Shown here: positions 1-10,287 of the stretch, piece after piece
How positions within the stretch are numbered: position 1 is the stretch's first letter
Layout of the letters: every line of letters starts with the position of its first letter
Assembly: GCA_036583965.1 (NCBI GenBank)
Contig: JAZBQD010000014.1
Location: 66,742,395 to 66,806,394, forward strand
Direction of reading: 5' to 3'
Length of the DNA: 64,000 nucleotides
Source: Prunella strophiata
Taxonomy: Eukaryota; Chordata; Aves; Passeriformes; Prunellidae
Notes under the pieces: generated by a model
Database searches by the model: none
The model's input: the letters and a program-made list of their open reading frames with translations, nothing else
Told to the model about the DNA's origin: nothing
Position numbers and translations under genes: made by a program

Positions 1-690
1 AATTTAGCACTCATACTGACTTTTTCACCTGCCAAGAAGGCCAGCACAACATACAGTACTTGTTGCAGTTAAGTCGCCCAGCATTTTGTGAAGTTCTTCT
101 ATAACCAAGACTTGCCTTCAGTGGAGCTTCCCAGCATCCTGAAACTGCAGCAGTCTCATTAAATTACTTGCAGGATCTGCTCTACCAGGATGATTTCCTG
201 GCAGGGACCAATAAAGCAGCAATATCTTGTTGCCTGCAGATTTTGATGCTGACAACTGGAATCAAGTCCCTTCTGTTGGGCTCGCTCCAAACCGCTCCGA
301 AACACGAGTGGGATCAGCAGCAGTGCACCCACAGGAGGAAGAGGGAAAGCAAAGGAATCGCTGAGCAGTGGCACTGCAGCAGCAGGGTCAGAACAGAAAC
401 ATTTACCCAAAGTCAGGAATGTTCCCTCCCTGTCACAGAGCAGGTTCTCCACGGGCGCGGTGCCGCGTGCGGGGCCATCGCGACGGCGGGAAGCCCATCC
501 TGTGTGACAGCCACATTGTAGGAGCCCAGGACATCCCTCTGGCTGCCCTGGATGGCTCCAGCCCCTGGCAGGGGGCTCAAAGGCCTTGGCACAGAGCCCA
601 AGACCCCTGTGCCTTTGATTTCAGTTCATGGAAAAAAATACCAACCTTATATGAAGAGTTACAAGCCATAAAAATTAAGTAGAGTAAGAG
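1..690. other. Unique non-coding DNA with a CpG cluster
   Basis: I see no recognisable gene. Overlapping short frames run on both strands and none resembles a known protein. The stretch is richer in GC than most of the window. At about 450-490 it holds roughly ten CpG dinucleotides within 40 bases, which is striking in otherwise CpG-poor DNA. There is no TATA box or splice-site arrangement nearby that I would defend. The right-hand end may already belong to the LTR that follows. Confidence 0.6.
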
Positions 691-1102
691 TTAGTTTATC
701 ACAAGGTGAAAAGGTAGAATTTTGGGATTTCTTTAGAATAAGGGTTCGAGGGTCAAGATGGAGGAATTTGGGCGTGTTCTGTCCTTCTTTCTCCTTCTTC
801 ACAGCCTCCATCTTCTGGGTGCTGGTGGCAGTTTTGGATTGGTTTAGAGTAGAGTTGGACTATGTAACACAGGTGATAGGTATTGGAAAATAACTGTAAA
901 TAATGCACAGGTAGTTTTTAGTATTAAAAGACAACACTGCCCCAGAGGTGGGCAGTGTGCCTGGGACTGACCTGCTGAACAGACCTGGGCTGGTCAGGGA
1001 AAGAATGTAATAGATAAGGAAAATAAACAACCTTGGAGACCTCAAATGAAGAGTCCTGACTCCTTCTTGGGTGCTCGGGCTGGGACACAGAGACTTTCCA
1101 AC
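690..1102 (+). mobile_element. Solo LTR of an endogenous retrovirus (passerine type)
   Basis: This looks like a single long terminal repeat left by an endogenous retrovirus. Seen: a TATA-like ATTAAAAG near 923-930, an AATAAA polyadenylation signal at 1022-1027, and about 80 bases of U5-like sequence after it, ending near TTTCCAACA. The order of promoter, poly(A) signal and short tail is that of an LTR on the plus strand. From memory, the segment around 745-860 resembles a common songbird LTR family, but I do not assign a subfamily name. No internal gag/pol sequence adjoins it, so it is probably a solo LTR formed by recombination. The 5' edge is uncertain by about 50 bases, and I could not confirm a target-site duplication. 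Confidence 0.6.
1022..1027 (+). promoter_or_regulatory. AATAAA polyadenylation signal of the LTR
   Basis: A canonical AATAAA lies about 100 bases downstream of the TATA-like box and about 75 bases before the LTR end. This is the expected position for an LTR poly(A) signal. Confidence 0.5.
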
Positions 1103-1824
1103 ACACATCTGGGTCTCTTGAGACACATGAGAGACCCAACACCACGTCACTTTGGTGCCACATGCCTCTTTACACCTGGTCACACTTGTTGACACACAGT
1201 GCCTGAGCCAGAGGATTTGAACAGGTGAGGAAAGGGAAGGGGCCAAGAGCTGGTATAAACAAGGCTGCCAAGTTGACACGCTGCATTACTTCAGGGGCTT
1301 GAGGAGTCTTTCACTGCGTCCCAAGGATAAATGGAAAAAGCATATATGCAGTGCAACTGCTGACATGGACTGCATTCACATGCCTGACTCAGACTGGCAC
1401 TGGCTGTCAAGACTAGAGGTCATCTGGCACCAAAAATGAAGTGAGGAGCCAAAAGCAGCCAGACCTTATGAAGCCTATTTGCTTTCATACCAATGTCTGA
1501 AGAAAAGTGCCCAAACATGGATAACAATTCCCTCAAGACATCCTTTTCCTTGTACTACCTGCAGTGGGTGACAGACAACTCTGCTGCAGCTGGTAATTGG
1601 ATCCCTGAGAGTGTCCTGTGTGTTTTCCCTGCTATTTACTAATATTTATTATTTGTAGGACAGTAGCTTCCCACAGTTCTTGTTCATTGTTAACAGTGAA
1701 CAACACAGCAGCAGTGCCACTTAGACAGAGGTCATCACTATAGATTTACCAGTCCTGCCCATTTGGGCAAACTTGAAGAAACATGACTGTCTGCAAAGTT
1801 TTTCCCCAAAATACATCATACTGG

Positions 1825-1826
<2 letters not shown>

Positions 1827-1857
<31 letters not shown>
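1827..1857. repeat. Poly-T tract, 31 nt
   Basis: An uninterrupted run of 31 T, followed by C and further T. No retroelement body adjoins it on either side, so it reads as a homopolymer rather than a retroposon tail. Confidence 0.95.
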
Positions 1858-4339
1858 CTTTTTAATGAATTCCTTCAAACCCTAGAAGTATGTGCCCCTT
1901 TAAAAATGGACAAGACAGCTGTGGGGTTGGCATTAACAAATACATTCAACTTGTTTTTTTCACTGTGTGGTAAATTCCTCAATTTCTTCAAGTATCAAAT
2001 TTCTCAATAAAAAAATGGAAACAAAAGGAAAAAATTCCAAAAATGATCTAAAAATCTGTGGGCCTAGTATACTCAAGTTGTAACAGACAAATATTTGAAC
2101 CAACAATATGTCATTTACTCTCTTCTCCCTCTGAGCCTGGCAAAAGACTTTCTTACTGTGCCACCCAAAGGACTGGAAACATTAAACTAAATTAAAGCAA
2201 CTTTTCTTTCTTTCTCCCCCTGGATAAACATGTTTTCATAAACTGAGCTTTCAAACATTGCCAGCCCTCACCTAATAGTAGTCCTACAGATAGGATTTAA
2301 TCTGCAGATAGATTTTACTAACATTAGGGGGAAAAAAAGCACAAGCAAAACAAAACCCAAAGCCACAGCCTTTCAGTGCACAGGCAAAAATCACACTTCC
2401 ATGCCACAGATTTTGTTATTATGTAGAATTTTGTTATATATGATGTTCTCTCTGTAGTTAGATAATATGTCATTAAACAGAATCATCACTCAATGATTAA
2501 AGCAGAAATTTTGGACTAGAATGCCCACCTGACCAAAGAAGTGTATTCTGCACAGTAGCTCTATGTTATTCACCCTTGCAGGTGGAGTCTGGGACTGAAC
2601 TGTAAACATCCACATATTAAAAAAATAATAGTAGTAGTAAGTAAGAATATATTTGAGATGCCAATGTCTAGAGGCCTAAAATAAAAAGCAGGTCTGATTG
2701 TGTTGAATGCTACATAAAACACATTGCAGGAGAAACTCCATCTTTTACAATTTTAATGGAAAAGAAGAAAAAACCTGGAAGGGAAACAGCCAGGAAAAAA
2801 AAAAAAAGGTGAAGACAGTCACAATGTGACACATACCAGGCAGAGGCTAAACCATGACTAGATGGAATAAAGGCAGCTGGGATTTTAAATCATCTATATT
2901 TATTAGATCATATATTGCTAAGATTACTGTCTCATGGGAAAAAGAGGTGAGAGACATAATAACGCCAGTGATGATTAAAAAAAAGTCCAACTTGACATTC
3001 AGAGTCCAGGCTGAACATGCAGTTAAAATAGGAAGCTGATGTTCCCTTACATACTCAAATTCCTGCAATAGCACACTAAGAAGTTTGAGCCATCTACTCC
3101 ACTTCAAAAGCCTCAAGTAACTGTATTTTCCAGACACTAATACTGTACCATAACAGAAATTTTAGTGCCCGTGCAAACTACAAGGTGTTCCTGCAGTGCA
3201 GCTCATCTTAGAACACTGAAGCAAGATATGTGATTTGACCATCCTTTAAGAGGCAATTCCTTCACATCCTGAGGCACAAATGGTCTAATTAAGCCTGTAA
3301 TTTGGGACACCCCTCTGTTAATCAGAAATGCATCCCTTCCATGAATCAAAAATTCAAATTTGAAAGGAAAACTATGTTTCCTATGGGATCCTCTCCCAGC
3401 AAAATAAAAACTGCAGACAGAAAGAAAATTCACAATTTTCCTAATTTTCTCATACTGTTGTCCTTGCTGTGGTGCAGGTATTAATTAGAGACAACCCCAG
3501 GCATTTAACTTTAAAACAGATATAATTTAAACTCTGCCTCTAGGAAAAAACCTAAACCTTCTGAGCCTATTTTCAGTAGAACAAAATAGGTGAATAGATC
3601 AAATAAAAAGGGCTTTTTACCTCAGATGTACTTGATGGTGTGATTTTATATAGAAAGAAAATTAGTTTTACTTGCAGGGATTTAATCCAAACATATATTC
3701 ACAACGTATAGCAGGAAAATTCAGTCTTCTGATATCTGATAGCACATGCATGTACAATGATATAACATTGTGACATATGTAACATATAATGTAACAATGT
3801 GTCCAGAAAGCTCAGAATATTTACATTAAAATAGTTATAATTGGCTATAAGGTTCCTTTTTAAAAGATGCCACCAAAAAGCCACAAAGATGACAACACAG
3901 CCTGGCATTACTTTAATTTTGATTTAACAATGTGTAGCTCAGCACAAAATCTCATTCTGATTTCACTTCAATAGTGCAGAACTTGTCATTTAATCTTACT
4001 TCAATAAAATATGCCTGACATCAAGATCCATATACATTGCTTTCAATACTGCCTATAAACACATCTCTCTGCTTTGTTTTAAATGGAACCTCAGGGTACA
4101 AAGCAATACAACACAGAAATAATTGTGCCATTTTATGGTTGTGAAAGCCATGCAACGTTAAAAGCACAGCTCAACAAATTGGAATGATACAAACATCTTT
4201 ATTACACACAACTTTAAGAGATATATATATTTTTAAATTCATGTGCTCATGATGAAAGAGCTAATGAAGAGATGAAAGGAAAACAGAGGTTATTTTCAGA
4301 GAATTAAAATGCTCAGCACGGCCCAGAGACAGCAATAAT

Positions 4340-4600
4340 ATAAAAATGTACGTCTGGGGACTTAGTAAATTCACCTAAACAGGCTGGCATCTGCATGAAT
4401 GGAAACACAATTGCTTTTAATATCAAGCCGTCAGCCTGTTGTGTTTCATAACGACAAAGGAAATTCAAACAAGACACGGGAATCGCTCGGTAATTGCAGG
4501 GGAAGCACAGGCAAATGCTGCCTCCATTTTATTCAGAGCGAAATTACCGGAGTCCGCTTTGCGCTGGAGCCTTTTCTGTTCTGACAAAATTCACATAAGA
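4340..4600. promoter_or_regulatory. Candidate conserved regulatory element (CpG-retaining)
   Basis: About ten CpGs occur in 260 bases, while flanking kilobases have almost none. There are TAATT homeodomain-like cores and an 8-base inverted pair, CGGTAATT (4488-4495) and AATTACCG (4542-4549). There are no simple repeats or retroelement traces, and no frame resembles a protein. This texture is typical of conserved non-coding enhancers near developmental genes in vertebrates. Conservation cannot be tested from one sequence, so the call is inference. Confidence 0.35.
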
Positions 4601-5278
4601 ATTACAAAACTAATGGTAACACCACCCCAAAAAGCCCCCTCACAACCTAAGACAGACCTTTGAACTGTCGGTAAGAGGCATTTGTTCTACACACTGCCCG
4701 TGGTTGGAAGCTTAGAGTTACTAATCCTTTTTGCCCGAGCACCTTTTCTTTGAATCATTGTGTTCCTAGAGGTAAGACCAATGCCCACAGCCCTGGAGGA
4801 AAGGGCTTAGCTGGAAAGCAGCAGCCAGAAGAGGAAGGATAACTTTGTGTGTATTGCAGCGGGCTTTTCTCCACAAGACCTGGATTACCATTTTCATTTT
4901 TGACAGAGGATTTCCACGTCACCTTGGGCAAGGTACCTAATTACAGCCATTCATAACATCGTAACAACTATTCCCTTTCTCTTTTGCCTCCCCCAGCCAT
5001 ACTCTCACACAGAGGAGCACGTGTTGGATAATGCACATCCACTGCCAAGCACCAAAAATCCATTTGTCTACTTCCATCATGTTTTCAGTCATCAACTCAC
5101 TTGTGTGTGCATTCAGGGCCCATCAGGATAACTGCTGAAATATGTGCTACAGAAACTTTTCCACTTCTTCCTGTGTTTCTGTTGGTTTTGTCAGATTTAT
5201 TTTTAGTTTTCTTTTATTTTTTTTTTTTAAATTTTCATTTTTTTAAGAGCTAGCTTGGTGGAATGAAGAGCAATTAAA

Positions 5279-5346
5279 AAACCTCAAAAACCAAAAAAAC
5301 CAAAAAAACCCACCAAACAAACAAACAAACAACAAAACCAACCCAA
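5279..5346. repeat. A/C-only low-complexity tract
   Basis: The plus strand is composed almost entirely of A and C here, in units such as CCAAAAAAA and four CAAA repeats. It lies about 50 bases before the start of a plus-strand CR1 copy. Similar tracts recur near 16787, 20997 and 24843. Confidence 0.85.
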
Positions 5347-5397
5347 AGAGACGAAATTACAAAGAAAAAATTATTCTTATGAAAATTTCTGGTGGAA

Positions 5398-5889
5398 AGT
5401 GGCCCCTCACCACAAGACAGGCACTGGAGCATGTCCAGAGTAAGTGCAATGGAGCTGGGGAAGGGTGTGGAGCACACATCTGATAAGGAGCAGCTTGGGG
5501 TATAAGAGTTGTCTGTCCTGGAGAAAAGGAGGCTCAGGTGGGACCTTTTCACTCTCCTCAACTCCCAGACAGGAGGGTGCAGCCAGGTGGGGGTCAGGCT
5601 CTGCCCCCAGGCAACCAGAGGACAGGCCTCAAGGACATGACCAGAGGACATGACCTCAAGCTGCACCAAGGGAGGTTCAGGTTGGATTTTAGGAAAAATT
5701 CATCTCTGAAAGTGTGGTGAAGCCCTGGGACAGGATTTCCAGGGAAGTGGTGGATTCACCATTCCTGTAAATGTTTCACATAATGACTGGCACTTTGCAA
5801 TATGCTTTGGTGGGCATGGAGGTAGTCTGTTAAAGGTATTTTTGAGCAAGCTTGGAGGCTTTTTCCAGCCTGAATGATTCTGTGATTCA
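5398..5889 (+). mobile_element. CR1 LINE fragment, 3' end
   Basis: This is a 5'-truncated copy of a CR1 non-LTR retrotransposon, covering the last part of ORF2 and the 3' UTR. Seen: the phrase CTGGAGCATGTCCAGAG at the left, the GGAGAAAAGGAGGCTCAGG block near 5520, the 3' UTR block around 5660-5760, and the diagnostic tail TGATTCTGTGATTC at 5875-5888. The block order matches the CR1 subgroup whose 3' UTR carries GGGAAGTGGTGGA near the end. Many substitutions and small indels show it is inactive and fairly old. No target-site duplication is evident, as usual for CR1. Confidence 0.88.
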
Positions 5890-7394
5890 GCCTCAATGTC
5901 CAGTCTCCAGTCTCAGTTCTGGACTCCATTTATTGGGTAGGTAATGGCAATCCTCCCTGTGCCTCCTGGGGGTGATATGGACACATTCACCCAGCACCAT
6001 GGAGCACTGTGGGATCTTGCTTTTCTCAATACCCTGCTATATAACACACCTTTCAAGGGGAATGCTTTCCTCCCAGTGAGAGATGTTCTCCCTCATTCAC
6101 TTGCTCCAGAGTATGAGCATCATATGTATGTAGTCGATTCCACTCTAAAAGAGAACTGCAACTTTGAAAAAATGGATCAGACACTGGTTTGATGTAAGAT
6201 GACGTGCAGTCCCTCCCTGCCTTGGACGATACTTTTCTCAGACATAAGCAAACTCCAGACTCTATCATCTTTCCTTTTCACAGCCCACTCAAGTCCAACA
6301 GATATAATTATGTGCAAAGTGTCTGTGATTTTTAAATTTCCGACTATGCCATCATTCTTTGAAGCAAAACTGAGCTGCGTTTGCATCCAGCATCCCCCAC
6401 AGCTCTCATGAGTCAGTGGAACAACTCGCCCTGCATCCTTACAGATCAGATCCCATTTATCAATAATTTGTAGCCAGATACACAGAAGATCCCTTTTTCC
6501 ATTATCTCACTTGGGACAAAATTGTTCAAGAGGCATTGATCAAATGTAGATGTGATAAAAGAAGTGACACTGTCTCTTTTACCACAATCCTCCATACTGT
6601 TTAAATTGAAATAACTCAGATTTTCCATCTTAGGTTTTTTTTTTTTTTCCAAGAGAAAGCAGCAAGAGAATCATTGTTTTGGCCTCAAGGCATTCATCAA
6701 GCCCTCTCATTTCTTTCTGGAGTTCAGCAGAGTAGCCACTTTATCTGCTGTGTGATTGGATAGATTTTTTTTTCCCTAGGAAGATACTTCATTTTAGTGT
6801 ATATGGAAGGTATATTGCACATAGAAACCAGGGGAATAGAGTAGCAAGGCACTAAATCTATCTGCTAAGGAACATTTATTCAAAGACAACCACAAGGCTC
6901 AATCTAATTGACAATTTCTGCTTGGGGCCCATGATTAAAATACGAAGGTTGCTGCAGGTAAGAACAGGAAAGAACTAGAGCAGCCATTGGCAAGAGCTTG
7001 CACAAGAGCTGTCATGACCAGCAGTTATCACCAATTTGCTTTTAGCACCTCGTATTAATCAAGATGTGATGAAAAAAGGCTTCAACTCAGCAGCAGGGTG
7101 GAACCCAGGGGACAAAGGTGTTAGGGAGTGCAGGAGCAGAGGTTTTGTTGCAAGCATTCTCTGGAATGTATCTTGGATGTACTAAATATGCACACGTAAA
7201 TTGTTGGGTTTTACAAAACACTTTAGCCACATAAAGCCACACATTGCCTGTTACTGCTGTGCATAAGCTCATCAATTCAATGAGATTCTGCATAAAGATT
7301 TTCTTCCCTTTGTGTCATCTCTGTGAAAAGAAGAAACAGTAGGCAGAGGAGTTAAGAGTCTATTTCTGTTTTTGAAGAGTTCTCTGTCAATTAA

Positions 7395-7530
7395 CCCCAA
7401 CAGATGCTAACTATGCCATGCATTTGCTGTGACTCACCGAGTGAAGCATTTTCTGAACCCAGCGTTGAGGCAGCAAATATTTAATACGTTTTAAAGCCAG
7501 CAATCACTGGAAAGGAGATGTGGTTCACTG
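7395..7530. promoter_or_regulatory. Possible conserved non-coding block
   Basis: The stretch carries a perfect AP-1-type core TGACTCA (7430-7436), a CATGCATTTGC segment just before it, and three CpGs (7439, 7464 and 7488 regions) in a CpG-poor neighbourhood. It lacks repeat-derived sequence. The call is made by texture only. Confidence 0.2.
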
Positions 7531-7993
7531 ACCACATTCATCCGAGAAAATTCAAGCACTTCACATCTGCACCGATTTCTTCCACTGCTGGAAAAGATCC
7601 TTGTGTGCCCCACCTACCTTCTCACACCACCTTGGTGCGAATGGTGGTGTCCCCTCCCAGTTTAATGATGCATTTTCCTGGACATTGTTCCTGTCAAACT
7701 CCTTTTACAGGTAAATACCTGCAGTACAGGCACTAAGAATACAGTTAGTCCTTCATTCCTTCATGAGTTGAATTTATCTCACTTAAATGTTGATATCCAA
7801 CCTAACTGAAAATTGATAACAGTATATATATTTGCCTTTTTTTCTTTTTTTTTTTTCCTTTTTAAATAAGTGAAAAACTGAGCCTTCACCAGCTGCTTAA
7901 ATATTTGCCAGAGTTTCTGGCAGATTTTGAAAATCACACTGAACTTAATGGGGCCACTGTCTGCTCAGACACCTCTCTAAAAATCACTGTAAA

Positions 7994-7994
<1 letters not shown>

Positions 7995-8026
<32 letters not shown>
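7995..8026. repeat. (CA)16 microsatellite
   Basis: Sixteen uninterrupted CA units. It is likely polymorphic in length. Confidence 0.97.
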
Positions 8027-8029
<3 letters not shown>

Positions 8030-9629
8030 CATGTAAATGAAACCCTTCTTGTGTTCATGTCTTCATTTGACAGAAAGAAATTGCAGTCAGGCATTTGGCA
8101 AATAATTACATGAATACAAATCTCTAATACAGAGACTCTCATAAAGAAAAAACAACCTGAACTAATATTGCACTGGAGCCACGACTGTGGTTACAGAGTA
8201 GTTTCACTTGACCTAATTTAAAAGGTTTTTTGTTAGACAAGACATATTTATGTGCTTTAAAACCTACCCTGGTTTAGTGGGCTCAGAACTGATGCTGGTC
8301 TGCTTTTAATGGCAGTTTTGCTTTGAAAGTTCAGTGTCTCAGGCACCACTGAGATTTGATGACCTGAAGCTGTAACAATTTGTGACTTTCTCTTTTGTAT
8401 TTTAGCTTGAGAGCTCCACACGTATGACTGGAGACCAAATGGTTCTGCTCAGTGCCTAAACTGTCTTTATAAGGTTGTCTTCCCCTGCTTGCTAGGCTAA
8501 TACAGCTACTATATGTCCAAGCCACCCTAAAGGACAACTACTTAGGGGTCTGTCATGTGCATTCTGCTCAGATTTGTGATTTAAAATTAATTTCAATTAA
8601 TTGGAGAAGGAGATGGACTAAGGGTGGTGAGAAGATGGGGGAAGGAGAAGAGAGACTTCCAGTCTACCTTCCCAAATGATCAGTGATGAAGGCTACAGGG
8701 AGAACCTGCTGGAGGAGAAGAACCTATGCCAGGAAGAGTTTCAAAGCCCTGAGAAGATCAGATGGAAAATGATTTATTACCTTTATGTTGAAACTTCCCT
8801 GCCCCTATCATCCTTTATTCCAGCTTCAGGATACAGACCAGCATTTTACATCCTACTTTTCCATGTCTTTCATGTCAAGCAATTTAAGAAAGTTTATAAT
8901 TTCCTTTACTTTTAATAAGAGTTGACTTTTTAGGAAGTAAAGATATCCAATTTATTGGGTTTTTTTCCCTTAAAATGGGTTAGCTGCAAAACACATACAC
9001 AAATACTTATCAAAAGACTTAAAGCATGGAAAGTTTATCTCTGTACTCACTAACAGCTGCAACTATCTTCATTCATACACATTTTTGAGAGGAAACCAAT
9101 TATGTCACAGACTTATTTGCTTCTCTGAGGACTCTCTTCCCCCAGCTAACAACCCTTGATGGATTATTTGTGGAAAAAAGGGGGGTTTAGTTTGAACCCA
9201 AGAGTACCCAAGAAAGCTGGAAGGTGATTAGAGTGAGGTTTGAGAGTTCAAAGCAAAACATGTTATTTAATACCACAAAAAATAATTTCTGTTCTAAGAC
9301 CTAATTAGGAATGTGTGTAATGAATCCTACCTACTCTTCACAGAGTACCATTTAATTCCAAGTGTTTCCAACTTATTTGTGCTTTTTAGAAGTGGACTGG
9401 CATTGAAAAGAGCTATCTCCTCTGGAAAATACACATGATTACATTGCTGATTACAGTCCCACAGCCTACTGTAAGCAGCATTTATGGAACTACTGTCATC
9501 CCACATCATCCCTGAGCCTGTGCATCATGTGCATGTGTGTCTATCCATGACTTGTTTAAATCCAGGAACCAGAACTGATTTGTGCTTTGGGAAGTGCTGC
9601 AGATCCCCACCTAAGGAGTGACCTTATAC

Positions 9630-9755
9630 TAAATAAATATAAATATAAATATAAATATAAATATAAATATAAATATAAATATAAATATAAATATAAATAT
9701 AAATATAAATATAAATATAAATATAAATATAAATATAAATATAAAATAAATATAA
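9630..9755. repeat. (AAATAT)n hexanucleotide microsatellite
   Basis: About twenty near-perfect copies of a six-base AT-only unit span 126 bases. Translation gives an artificial Lys-Tyr repeat that is not a real protein. The tract contains only A and T and should unwind readily. Confidence 0.97.
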
Positions 9756-10174
9756 GGGCTTGGACTTGCTCATGTTTCAGCAGGCTGTTTACAGAGAGCC
9801 AAGGAGTTATTTAGAAAGGAAGGAAATTCAGTTTTACCTTCCTTTACACCTCACATACTACGATCAGGCTAAATTCACAAGGTTTCCACACCCCTGGTGT
9901 GGGTCAGAGGTTATGCTGGTCCATCCTGTGCCACTGCTCACAGTTACACATCTTGGGCATCACCAGCTGAGGTCTCCAGGCACTTCCCAACATTTATCTC
10001 TGCTTATCTTCCTCAGGAAATCCTCCACGACTTGTTTCAACTCCCAGACCTTTTCCCTTCATCTTCTTCCTTCTAAGCCTTCTTTTCCTCCTCCTTTTCT
10101 TCAAGACCATTTCTTTCCAGAAACACATCTTTTCAGCCTCCTTTTTGGAAGCCACAAATGTCTCATTTTTCAGT
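9756..10174. other. Pyrimidine-rich unique DNA
   Basis: A plus-strand frame of 142 codons stays open across 9760-10188, but its right half is a C/T-rich stretch (about 10010-10140). Composition bias alone can explain the lack of stops there. I recognise no domain, and the frame runs into a CR1 tail. Confidence 0.5.
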
Positions 10175-10287
10175 GGATCTTTGAGTAACCTGGTCCAGTG
10201 GAAGGTGTCCCTGCTCATGGCAGGGGGGATGGAACTGGATAAGTTTTAAGTTCCCTTCCAACCCAAACCATTCTGTGGCTCTGTGAA
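10175..10287 (+). mobile_element. CR1 LINE tail fragment
   Basis: This is the last ~110 bases of a CR1 element. The GGAAGGTGTCCCTGC and CATGGCAGG blocks are followed by CCCTTCCAACCCAAACCA and a degenerate ATTCTGTGGCTCTGTGA end. It is a very short 5'-truncated insertion on the plus strand. Confidence 0.92.

Larger units (their letters stand above)
1105..5270. other. Gene-free unique DNA
   Basis: This is AT-rich DNA with no frame that looks coding and no recognisable mobile element. It holds a long T run (1827-1857), ordinary short A/T runs and, at 4340-4600, a block with unusual CpG retention that is listed separately. The short open frames on either strand have no recognisable domain and no coding-like codon pattern that I can see. 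Confidence 0.6.
5890..9625. other. Gene-free unique DNA with a CA microsatellite
   Basis: No coding region is recognised. The stretch holds a (CA)16 run at 7995-8026 and a possible regulatory block at 7395-7530. Short open frames are scattered on both strands without domain similarity. Confidence 0.55.

Noticed and set aside
745..755. GGTTCGAGG resembling a tRNA B-box
   Set aside because: No A-box or cloverleaf around it; it lies in the LTR.
5274..5669. 131-codon minus-strand frame
   Set aside because: It lies antisense across an A/C tract and a CR1 element; the hydrophobic end is the complement of the A/C repeat.
9630..9755. Regular repeat that might suggest a CRISPR-like array
   Set aside because: A six-base AT unit with no spacers, in vertebrate-type DNA.
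9587..9814. Open frame encoding a long Lys-Tyr repeat
   Set aside because: It is the translation of the AAATAT microsatellite.
9760..10188. 142-codon plus-strand frame
   Set aside because: Pyrimidine-rich composition keeps the frame open and it runs into a CR1 tail.
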